DNA of 7,570 nucleotides from JBKHDT01 sp049974825. Its GTDB lineage: Bacteria; Pseudomonadota; Gammaproteobacteria; Halothiobacillales; Halothiobacillaceae. This document shows, one piece after another, positions 1-5,715 of the stretch (the first letter of the stretch is position 1; every line of letters begins with the position of its first letter). The DNA lies in assembly GCA_049974825.1 (NCBI GenBank), contig JBNGDJ010000110.1:1-7570 (forward strand). Direction: 5' to 3'. Under the pieces are notes generated by a model, which saw only the letters and a program-made list of their open reading frames with translations, had not been told where the DNA came from and ran no database searches. The position numbers and the translations under genes are program-made.

Positions 1-43
1 TCTCGCCACGGTTGGCGATAAGGATCTTCTTGAAGTCACTCAT
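1..43 (-). CDS. Start of a biotin-carboxylase-type protein (partial, runs off left edge)
   Basis: Only the first 14 codons are visible: an ATG at 43 followed by MSDFKKILIANRGE. The string KKILIANRGE is the hallmark N-terminus of biotin carboxylase domains, which use ATP and bicarbonate to carboxylate biotin. It occurs in AccC, in the alpha subunits of propionyl-, methylcrotonyl- and related acyl-CoA carboxylases, and in pyruvate carboxylase. The fragment is too short to choose among these, so no symbol is given. A modest purine-rich ribosome binding site (GAAGGG) lies about 7 bases upstream. The gene starts 34 bases after the stop of the broken etfA, on the same strand, so the two were probably once co-transcribed. 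The frame is open to the edge. Confidence 0.62.
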   Translation of the reverse strand, partial: MSDFKKILIANRGE

Positions 44-77
44 GGGCGGGCCCTTCGGATCGGGTTCGGAGAGGGGA

Positions 78-335
78 TCAGCCGAGTTTTTCGGTGAGTT
101 CGGGGACGGCGTCGAAGAGGTCGGCGACCAGGCCGTAATCGGCGACCTGGAAGATCGGGGCCTCCTCGTCCTTGTTGATGGCGACGATGATCTTGCTGTC
201 CTTCATCCCCGCCAGGTGCTGGATCGCCCCCGAGATGCCCACCGCGATGTAGAGTTCGGGCGCCACGACCTTGCCGGTCTGGCCAACCTGCCAGTCGTTC
301 GGCGCATAGCCCGAGTCCACCGCCGCGCGCGAGGC
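78..335 (-). pseudogene. etfA: C-terminal remnant of electron-transfer flavoprotein alpha subunit
   Basis: About 85 codons, ending at a TGA at 78-80, encode the C-terminal end of EtfA. EtfA is the FAD-binding subunit that carries electrons from acyl-CoA and other dehydrogenases to ETF-ubiquinone oxidoreductase. The fragment holds the family's FAD-binding signature (LYIAVGISGAIQHLAG, followed by VAIN) and the usual ending QVADYGLVADLF. Full EtfA proteins are roughly 310 residues, so about the first 70% is absent. Homology begins at ASRAAVDSGY. Just upstream (codons at 336-350) the residues no longer fit the family, and an in-frame TAA stands at 351-353. No other frame up to 701 resumes the protein, so this is a truncation and not a simple frameshift. 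The only in-frame alternative start, the GTG at 320, lies inside the conserved region and is not credible. No etfB is present. Confidence 0.86.
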
Positions 336-701
336 ACGCCGGGACGTCGATTAACGCCTCCGGCTCCACGCCGCGGGCGGAACAGGTGAGTGGGTTCGCA
401 GAGGCCGTCTCCGCGCTGCTCCCGGCCAGTTTCGTAGAGGGAAGGGCTACCAACAGATCACTCCGTTTCATCGCTGAATTCGTGCATCAATTTGCCGGCC
501 GCGCCATCGTGGTCGCCCTCGCCAAAAAAAGGGCCGAACTCTTGACGCTCATGCGCGATCCGAAGTCGACCGCCGAAAACCCTACTGATTGTTTCCGGGC
601 ATCACGTTTCCTCGGGATGGATTTCACCGACGCCACGGCGGTCGACTCCGGGGAAGTCCGCCCTTGAAAGGCTCCGGGCGGACAGGCTGGAAATCCAGAT
701 A
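336..701. other. Gene-free junction between broken etfA and the catabolic block
   Basis: These 366 bases lie between the breakpoint in etfA and the stop codon of the second ord-like gene. Open frames exist on both strands, for example 386-667 on plus from a GTG and the left part of 40-471 on minus. None has a convincing ribosome binding site, recognisable domain or matching neighbour, and the minus frame simply runs on out of frame across etfA. I see no transposase that I can name, no clear pair of terminal inverted repeats and no RNA gene. The only clear structure is the inverted repeat at 656-683. The stretch may be debris from a transposition or recombination event that cut etfA. Confidence 0.5.
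656..683 (-). terminator. Possible terminator hairpin after the second ord-like gene
   Basis: A perfect 8-base inverted repeat, GTCCGCCC and GGGCGGAC, is separated by a 12-base loop. It starts 18 bases downstream of the stop codon of the last gene of the block, where a transcript would be expected to end. The stem is GC-rich, but no T-run follows on the minus strand (the next bases are TTCCCC). A strong intrinsic terminator is therefore not shown. It could be a weak or factor-assisted terminator, an mRNA-stabilising stem, or chance. Confidence 0.35.
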
Positions 702-1775
702 TCAACTCTGGGGCGCTTGCCCGGAGGCCCGCCCAATGAGTTCCCTGACGTCGGTCATGATGGCCCGCGGGCATGGCATATCCAGCATCGTCTTCAGACC
801 GGGAGTGGAGTTCAGAATGTGGGGGATCATGTTTACGCAAGCCGCGATCGTCCCAATTCCACCTTCAATTTCCGGTTCAATTTTCAGACTGATTTTCGGA
901 TTTCCATCGATGTCAATATAGTCCCCGGTCGGGATGTTCTCCGCATCGGGTCGGATCTGTTGCGGGTGAGACAGCTCGACAAATACCTTTCCGTCCTTTT
1001 CGGCATAGGCATAGGTATCGGTGCCCGCTACCTCTCCAGACTGCGACGAAAGGTATTCCGTCACTCGGGGTTTTTCTGCGATCACCGGGGCGATCTTGCG
1101 CACCGTCCTGTCGAACCGGACGTTGAATGCCTCTTCGAACATGCCGAATGCCTGCGGATAGCCGACATGCCCGGGGACAGTTCCATCTTCTGCCTTCACC
1201 TTGAATTCATCCGGCGACAGGCCGACACCCTGATCGATCTGCGAAAGAACGCCGAACGGAGAGAAATCGTTGCGCCTCACGACCTTGATCTTGTCGATCG
1301 AGTCGCAGACGCCCGTCAGGCAGATGACCAGATAATCCATGATGAAGCCCGGATTGATCCCAGTCCCCAGAACGGCCACTTCGTGTTTTCTCGCCAACTC
1401 GTGGATCCGGTCTGACAGGGTCGGATCGGCCACTCTCGGGTAAATCATCTCTTCGGCTGTCGTGATCACATTGATGTTGTTCGTGACCGCCAGTTCAATG
1501 GAGGGAAAAACGTCGGAGACGACCGATCTCGTTGCCAACAACACCACGTCGGCAGCGCCTCGGGTTACAACTTCTCGAGGGTCGCTCTCGACAACCACTC
1601 CGTTGGCATCGTTGGGCGCCACATCCAGTATCTCGAAAAGCCTTTTCCCAGACTTTTCTGGATCGGCATCTATGGCCCCGACGATCTCAAACCCTTCCTT
1701 GCCCAAGAGCATTCTGGCAATACCGGATCCCATCGCGCCAAGGCCCCATACGATCACTTTCACTTTTTCGTCCAT
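702..1775 (-). CDS. 2,4-diaminopentanoate dehydrogenase-like oxidoreductase, copy 2
   Basis: This 357-residue protein is of the dihydrodipicolinate-reductase-like type that includes 2,4-diaminopentanoate dehydrogenase (Ord). Ord oxidatively deaminates 2,4-diaminopentanoate to 2-amino-4-oxopentanoate using NAD(P)+. A Rossmann fold opens the protein (GLGAMG at residues 11-16, acidic D36 at the end of the second strand). The family's TAEEM (106-110) and GTGINPGF (137-144) motifs follow, then QGVGLSPDEF and HPQQIRP. The ATG has a strong ribosome binding site, GGAGGAG at 1782-1788, 6 bases upstream. The gene lies 99 bases after ortB on the same strand. By eye it is less than about half identical to copy 1 and lacks that copy's N-terminal tail, so it is an old paralogue and may have a different substrate, stereoisomer or cofactor preference. 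The family call is firm; the substrate is inferred from the adjacent ortAB. Confidence 0.88.
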   Translation of the reverse strand: MDEKVKVIVWGLGAMGSGIARMLLGKEGFEIVGAIDADPEKSGKRLFEILDVAPNDANGVVVESDPREVVTRGAADVVLLATRSVVSDVFPSIELAVTNNINVITTAEEMIYPRVADPTLSDRIHELARKHEVAVLGTGINPGFIMDYLVICLTGVCDSIDKIKVVRRNDFSPFGVLSQIDQGVGLSPDEFKVKAEDGTVPGHVGYPQAFGMFEEAFNVRFDRTVRKIAPVIAEKPRVTEYLSSQSGEVAGTDTYAYAEKDGKVFVELSHPQQIRPDAENIPTGDYIDIDGNPKISLKIEPEIEGGIGTIAACVNMIPHILNSTPGLKTMLDMPCPRAIMTDVRELIGRASGQAPQS

Positions 1776-1874
1776 TTTCTACTCCTCCAAGCGAAAGACT
1801 TTCTTTGACTTGTTCTTGTTGGCGCTACGTTCGACCACACGCGATCAGCAGCGCGCCTTTCTACCGGCGCAGGA

Positions 1875-3299
1875 TCAGCCTCCAAGCCGCCCAAACGAGG
1901 CAATGGCTTCTTCGACAAAATCCGTCGATCCCTTAATCTCTGCTGCCAGGAAGGCGATATCTTCGGCCTCTGGGCGCGCATCCTTTGGCAAGGCCGCCAC
2001 GGCCTTTTTCAGATAGGATCGCCGCACATTGTCGAGGTCGCACTCAACCGCCCTGATCTCTTTGGGATGGCGGGGGATGACGATGCGCTGGCCCGGGACA
2101 TTTTCGATCGGATCACCTCGAACGACGTCCACCCCCATGCGCTTTGCCAGGTTGAGCTGAGCGATCGGGTGTTTCCCGGCGCCGGTGTACTCGGTCTCCT
2201 GGACAACAACCACCTGATCACGATCGAGTTCGCGCGCAATGGCGAAGGCTGCCGCCAACGACGTGTTCCCGGCCGGGCCACGTTCCATGCCTTCGATCTC
2301 GGCCAGAAGCTGGGTCACGTAAAAGACCTCGCCCTGTGTCACGGTTACAAGCCGGTCCATGTACCGCAATGCCCGCGCCGCGTTGCGCGGCACGTCCGCG
2401 CGATCGGGCCAGGTCGTGAAGGGCATCGAGAAACCAGTGTGGCCGGTGGTGAAGGATTTGCGGTTGAAATCTCGATCCGAGGCCATGTGGAGGCCGGCAA
2501 GATCCACACAAGCAGAGATCACGCTCGTCTCATTCGCACCAGCCGCAAGCAAACCGCGGGCCGTCCCGGTGGTGTTGCCGCCTCCTGCATGGGTGACGAC
2601 GACAGCATCCGGGAATTTCCCCGTCCGCGCCTTTGTCTCGGTTGCGACCTCGAAACCAAGGGTTTCGATCCCACGGATCGAAAAAGGCGTATACAACGAG
2701 GCGTTGAAATACCCGGTTTCCTCCAGCACTCGCAGGAAAACATAAAATAGCTCCGGCCCCACAGACAGGCGGACGACCTCGGCACCATATGCTTCACAGG
2801 CGCGGGTTTTTTCGGCGATCTCGGGCTGGGCGACGCCGAAGCTGTCGAATGCTTCCTGGACGATGATGCAGCGGAGCCCAGCCTTGGCGGCCTGTGATGC
2901 CACTGCGGCACCGAAATTGCCGCTGGTAGCCGTTGCCACGCCTTTGAAGCCCCGCTCCTTCGCTTCGTGCAACGAGAGTGCGGCGCGCCGGTCCTTGAAT
3001 GACCCCGATGGGTTCTGGGCCTCGTCCTTCAGAAAGATACGGGCGCCCTTGCCGGCTGGGGCGGTCGCGCGCACCAGGGCCGTGAGGTTGTGGAGCTCCA
3101 CCATAGGCGTGTTGCCGACCGCAGTGGCCTGCTGCACTTGCCTCGTCCGGTCGATGTCATATCCCGTGTCGGCCAGCAGACGTTCGTAGTCGAAGGCGAG
3201 GTGCCCGGTCGCATATTGATCGTAATCCAGGCCCACCGAATTCCGAATAATCTCGTCACGGCGCTCCATCACCGCCGCGTAGCTCATTGACGAGGTCAT
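1875..3299 (-). CDS. ortB: 2-amino-4-oxopentanoate thiolase, PLP-dependent beta subunit
   Basis: This 474-residue fold-type II PLP enzyme forms, with OrtA, the thiolase that cleaves 2-amino-4-oxopentanoate with CoA to acetyl-CoA and D-alanine, the last step of oxidative ornithine breakdown in clostridia. The PLP lysine is K102, within NPSGSFKDRRA. The cofactor-binding SGNFG is at 126-130 and the glycine-rich phosphate loop GGGNTTG at 239-245. The N-terminal segment (YAAVMERRDEI, then LDYDQYATG) and the later EYTGAGKHP are characteristic of OrtB as opposed to threonine synthase or cysteine synthase. Length fits the family. The ATG at 3299 overlaps the end of ortA by 4 bases (ATGA), with GGGAG at 3307-3311 inside ortA, so translation is probably coupled. 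A short GC stem lies just after the stop, but without a T-run. No broken or missing key residues were seen. Confidence 0.94.
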   Translation of the reverse strand: MTSSMSYAAVMERRDEIIRNSVGLDYDQYATGHLAFDYERLLADTGYDIDRTRQVQQATAVGNTPMVELHNLTALVRATAPAGKGARIFLKDEAQNPSGSFKDRRAALSLHEAKERGFKGVATATSGNFGAAVASQAAKAGLRCIIVQEAFDSFGVAQPEIAEKTRACEAYGAEVVRLSVGPELFYVFLRVLEETGYFNASLYTPFSIRGIETLGFEVATETKARTGKFPDAVVVTHAGGGNTTGTARGLLAAGANETSVISACVDLAGLHMASDRDFNRKSFTTGHTGFSMPFTTWPDRADVPRNAARALRYMDRLVTVTQGEVFYVTQLLAEIEGMERGPAGNTSLAAAFAIARELDRDQVVVVQETEYTGAGKHPIAQLNLAKRMGVDVVRGDPIENVPGQRIVIPRHPKEIRAVECDLDNVRRSYLKKAVAALPKDARPEAEDIAFLAAEIKGSTDFVEEAIASFGRLGG

Positions 3300-3610
3300 G
3301 CTTGTTCTCCCATTTCGCGCAGGATGGCTCGAACCTCGCGGCCGATGGCGATAAGCTCTGTCAAAGGAGCGCCGAAGTCGTGATCGTAGGCAGGCACGAC
3401 CGCTTCGAGAGTGCCCGCCACCTGGCGACCTGCTGGGGTTTCGATCTCGGCGCTAGCCCCGATCTCGGCCTCCTGCACAAGGAAGCCTTTGACGCGCATC
3501 TCAAGCGGCACCGCAGCCGTGTCTGCCGGCACTTGCGGAGCACGCTCACCTGCGGACAAGACCATTGCGTGGATCTCGACCCAGGTTCCCTTGTCGATCT
3601 TTTCAGACAT
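3296..3610 (-). CDS. ortA: 2-amino-4-oxopentanoate thiolase, small alpha subunit
   Basis: This 104-residue protein matches OrtA, the small partner of the PLP subunit OrtB in 2-amino-4-oxopentanoate thiolase. Recognisable family features run in order: KGTWVEIH near the start, ERAPQVPADT, PLEMRVKGFL, an EIGASAEIET segment followed by GRQVAGTL, and the ending DHDFGAPLTELIAIGREVR. It has no signal peptide or membrane segment and should be cytoplasmic. The ATG at 3610 sits inside the last codons of the upstream ord gene (8-base overlap) and has a strong GGAGG at 3617-3621 with 6-base spacing. It overlaps ortB by 4 bases at its end. The ord-ortA-ortB order and overlaps make a co-transcribed, translationally coupled unit very likely. 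The immediate pairing with ortB strongly supports the call. Confidence 0.94.
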   Translation of the reverse strand: MSEKIDKGTWVEIHAMVLSAGERAPQVPADTAAVPLEMRVKGFLVQEAEIGASAEIETPAGRQVAGTLEAVVPAYDHDFGAPLTELIAIGREVRAILREMGEQA

Positions 3611-4733
3611 TCGGTGCCTCCATCACGGGAGAAATCACCTGAGCCGCAGGAACGGGCAGATCGGACATGTTGTAGAGCCCAGGATTTGCGGCGAGCAAAC
3701 GCGGGATCATGTTCACCGCGACGGCAGCCGTGCTCTTGCCGCCTGGGATTTCCGGATTGATCACCAGTCGAATGTCGGGCTCGCCTTTGATTTCGATGGT
3801 GTCGCTGGTCGGCACGCCGGCGATATCCGGCCGAACTTGCTGCGGGTGGTCAAATCTCACGAATGGGCGACCGTTCAAGTAACCGACGGCTTCGTGCCGA
3901 GCGCCGGCAACTTCGCCCGGCTCAACCACGACGAATGGCGTCTCGCGACGCACATCAGAAACGATCGGGCTGACGCTTTCCTCGATCCGGTCGAACTCAA
4001 CTCCAAGGGCCTGCCCGATCATGTGAATCGTTTCCGGAAAACCGAAATGGCCCACAACGGTGCCCGCTGCACGGCCAGCGTCGAACTCTTCCGGCCTAAG
4101 ACCCACGCCCTGCGTTTCCAGAACAGTAGGCCCAAACGCAGACAGATCATTGACGCGGGTCCCAACGATGGAATCCACCCTGAGGCATGTGCCGGTCATG
4201 GCGACCACCAGAAGGTCCAGGATAAATCCGGGATTGATGCCAGTGCCCAATACGCGCGCATTGTTGGCACGTGCGAGATTATCCATCTCGGTCGCCAGAT
4301 CTGGCGAACCATAGGCCGGGTAGGCCATCTCTTCAGCGATCGAAATAACCGAGACGCCCCGCCCCAAGGCTTCCGCGATCGCGGGCCATGCGTCAACGAC
4401 GCGGGAACAGGTAGCCTGCACGACGACATCGGGCTTCAGCCGATCCAGCGCGGTCGGCAAGTCGACTCCCACCACAACACCGAGGTCGCGGTCGAGGCCG
4501 ATTGCACGACCGACATCGACTCCGGCATAGCCCGGCTTGTTGTCGACAGCCCCGACGAGTTCGAGTCGAGGCGCCGCAACGGTCAACCGCGCCATTTCCG
4601 CACCCATCTTCCCGGCCCCGAGGATCAAGACCCTGATGGGGCCCTTATCCACTTTGGGCTCTTCAAGCGATGTCGCGCGCTCACATGTGCCGTTCTGTTT
4701 GGCGCCCGGTTGGATTGACGTATCCAAGTTCAT
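3603..4733 (-). CDS. ord: 2,4-diaminopentanoate dehydrogenase, copy 1
   Basis: This 376-residue NAD(P)-dependent dehydrogenase is of the 2,4-diaminopentanoate dehydrogenase family (dihydrodipicolinate-reductase-like Rossmann fold). It should convert 2,4-diaminopentanoate to 2-amino-4-oxopentanoate and ammonia, the substrate of the OrtAB thiolase encoded next. The nucleotide-binding loop GAGKMG is at residues 39-44, AEEM at 133-136 and GTGINPGF at 163-170, followed by QGVGLRPEEF and HPQQVRP. The roughly 32 polar residues before the Rossmann fold are unusual and absent from copy 2. The start is still supported: GAGGGG lies 9 bases upstream of the ATG at 4733, and no methionine occurs before GAGKMG. 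The stop overlaps ortA by 8 bases. Of the two dehydrogenases this is the better candidate for the true Ord because of the overlap. A different but related amino-acid substrate remains possible. Confidence 0.88.
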   Translation of the reverse strand: MNLDTSIQPGAKQNGTCERATSLEEPKVDKGPIRVLILGAGKMGAEMARLTVAAPRLELVGAVDNKPGYAGVDVGRAIGLDRDLGVVVGVDLPTALDRLKPDVVVQATCSRVVDAWPAIAEALGRGVSVISIAEEMAYPAYGSPDLATEMDNLARANNARVLGTGINPGFILDLLVVAMTGTCLRVDSIVGTRVNDLSAFGPTVLETQGVGLRPEEFDAGRAAGTVVGHFGFPETIHMIGQALGVEFDRIEESVSPIVSDVRRETPFVVVEPGEVAGARHEAVGYLNGRPFVRFDHPQQVRPDIAGVPTSDTIEIKGEPDIRLVINPEIPGGKSTAAVAVNMIPRLLAANPGLYNMSDLPVPAAQVISPVMEAPNV

Positions 4734-4742
4734 CCAAGTCTT

Positions 4743-4748
4743 CCCCTC
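4743..4748 (-). promoter_or_regulatory. Ribosome binding site fixing the ord copy 1 start
   Basis: GAGGGG on the minus strand lies 9 bases upstream of the ATG at 4733. It supports the long N-terminal form of the protein, which otherwise might be doubted because of its 32-residue extension before the Rossmann fold. Confidence 0.6.
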
Positions 4749-4813
4749 ATTTGGTGCAAGCGGCCGCTCGACCAGTTTTTTTGAGCCGCGGCGGCGCCAT
4801 CGGTTGCCTCAAC

Positions 4814-4836
4814 TGCATTCCGCCCTGCATTCGCCC
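4814..4836. repeat. Imperfect tandem repeat of about 12 bases in the isomerase-ord gap
   Basis: On the plus strand TGCATTCCGCCC (4814-4825) is followed directly by TGCATTCGCCC (4826-4836), identical except for one missing C. A partial third unit, GCATCC, follows from 4837. The repeat lies in the 133-base gap (4734-4866) between the isomerase gene and ord copy 1, the longest gap within the block. The period of 11-12 bases is close to one helical turn, as in some regulator binding sites. No convincing promoter boxes were identified nearby, so an operator role is a guess. Confidence 0.45.
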
Positions 4837-4866
4837 GCATCCGTGGCGAACGGCGAAATGTCACGG

Positions 4867-5622
4867 TTACTGAACCGCGTCCGGCGCGGCCCCGATGTTC
4901 CGCAAGAGTTGTCCATAGCCTTCAATCGGATCGGTCAGGCCGAGGGCCTTCAAGGCGGCCCAGATCGTTGCTTGGTTGGACGTGATCACCGGTTTCCCGA
5001 TCCTCTTTTCCAGTTGTTCTGCGATTTCGAGAGCCCTCCACGACGTGCAGGAGAGCAACATGGCGTCGGCGCTGGCATCAAAAACGCGCGCGGCAAACTC
5101 CATGACCGCTTCCGGGTCTTGGTCGCAAATCTGTTGGTCGCCGTCTGGCGTCTCGTCGTAGTTGCCATCGACATTCGCGACCTCGAAACCACAAAGTTCC
5201 AGGTAGTTTGCCAGCCGGTCATTGACCCAGTCCGCATAGGGCGTCGCCACGGAAACGCGTTTGGCGCCAAAACTCCTGATCCCGGCGATGACCGCCGGAG
5301 AAGTGCAAATCACTGGTGTGTGCGTGTGTCCGGCGATCAGCTTTCCGACCTGGGCGTCGTATTCCGGACCTTTGATGAAACTTCCGGACGTGCAGCCGTA
5401 AACGGCAACATCGACATGCGTCGTGGCCAGAGCCCGTGCGCAATCCTCGATACTGTCGTTCATCCGGTCGTAACCGTCTTCACCGCCTTGAGCCGAGCCG
5501 TCGACAAGCATCATGCGTGCGGTATGGATGGAGACGCCTGCCGGCGACACGTTGTAGTAATCTGGTTCGCAAGTGCTGTTGGTCGAAGGCAAAACCAGAC
5601 CGATGCGTTTTCTCAACGCCAT
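4867..5622 (-). CDS. Maleate cis-trans isomerase / Asp-Glu racemase superfamily enzyme
   Basis: This 251-residue cytoplasmic enzyme belongs to the superfamily of maleate isomerase, arylmalonate decarboxylase and aspartate/glutamate/hydantoin racemases. The residues known to be catalytic in maleate isomerase (Asn, two Cys and Tyr) all have counterparts at nearly the same positions: N15 in LPSTNSTCEP, C77 in YGCTSGSF, Y129 in TPYADWVND and C192 in LSCTSWRALE. Two opposed cysteines favour an isomerase or racemase over arylmalonate decarboxylase, which keeps only one. The ATG at 5622 is chosen because GGAG at 5630-5633 lies 7 bases upstream; a TTG at 5646 would add eight unconserved residues. It follows the hydantoinase gene by 93 bases on the same strand. 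Hydantoinase clusters often carry a racemase of this superfamily, so the substrate may be a racemisable or unsaturated intermediate. Family call firm, substrate unknown. Confidence 0.82.
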   Translation of the reverse strand: MALRKRIGLVLPSTNSTCEPDYYNVSPAGVSIHTARMMLVDGSAQGGEDGYDRMNDSIEDCARALATTHVDVAVYGCTSGSFIKGPEYDAQVGKLIAGHTHTPVICTSPAVIAGIRSFGAKRVSVATPYADWVNDRLANYLELCGFEVANVDGNYDETPDGDQQICDQDPEAVMEFAARVFDASADAMLLSCTSWRALEIAEQLEKRIGKPVITSNQATIWAALKALGLTDPIEGYGQLLRNIGAAPDAVQ

Positions 5623-5629
5623 GTTCGAA

Positions 5630-5633
5630 CTCC
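5630..5633 (-). promoter_or_regulatory. Ribosome binding site deciding the isomerase start
   Basis: GGAG on the minus strand sits 7 bases before the ATG at 5622. This favours that start over the upstream in-frame TTG at 5646, and the protein MALRKRIGLVLPSTN then begins right at the first beta strand, as family members do. Confidence 0.6.
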
Positions 5634-5715
5634 AATTTTTTCTCAAGAGCTGGTCGAACCGGCCTGACCCATCAAAGACCAGGCCGTCGATGCGACAGCC
5701 GTGAACGACTGTTCC

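Noticed and set aside
40..471. Minus-strand frame of 143 codons whose first part faintly recalls an IS66-type transposase C-terminus
   Set aside because: The resemblance is a few scattered residues, and the frame continues out of frame through the etfA remnant. Not enough to call a transposase remnant.
386..667. Plus-strand frame of 93 codons in the junction region
   Set aside because: Starts with GTG without a ribosome binding site, matches nothing I recognise and has no supporting neighbour on that strand.
717..1415. Plus-strand open frame of 232 codons opposite ord copy 2
   Set aside because: Covers conserved Ord motifs on the other strand and shows no family features of its own.
1776..1874. 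Short stem GCGCC/GGCGC just after the ortB stop as a terminator
   Set aside because: Only five base pairs, with no T-run, and ord copy 2 follows with a strong ribosome binding site, so termination here is not supported.
1875..3299. Threonine synthase or cysteine synthase as the identity of the PLP protein
   Set aside because: The OrtB-specific N-terminal segment and the directly adjacent ortA make the thiolase beta subunit far more likely.
3411..4718. Long plus-strand open frame of 435 codons opposite ord copy 1 and ortA
   Set aside because: It is antisense to two well-supported genes, has no recognisable domain and an unnatural residue mix rich in Arg, His and Asp. High-GC codon use on the minus strand readily leaves such frames open.
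4537..5667. Plus-strand open frame of 376 codons opposite the isomerase
   Set aside because: It runs antisense across two genes and their gap, with no ribosome binding site or known motif; a mirror frame of real coding sequence.
5661..5685. Inverted repeat GGCCTG/CAGGCC in the hyuB-isomerase gap
   Set aside because: A six-base stem with a 13-base loop and no T-run; expected by chance in GC-rich DNA.
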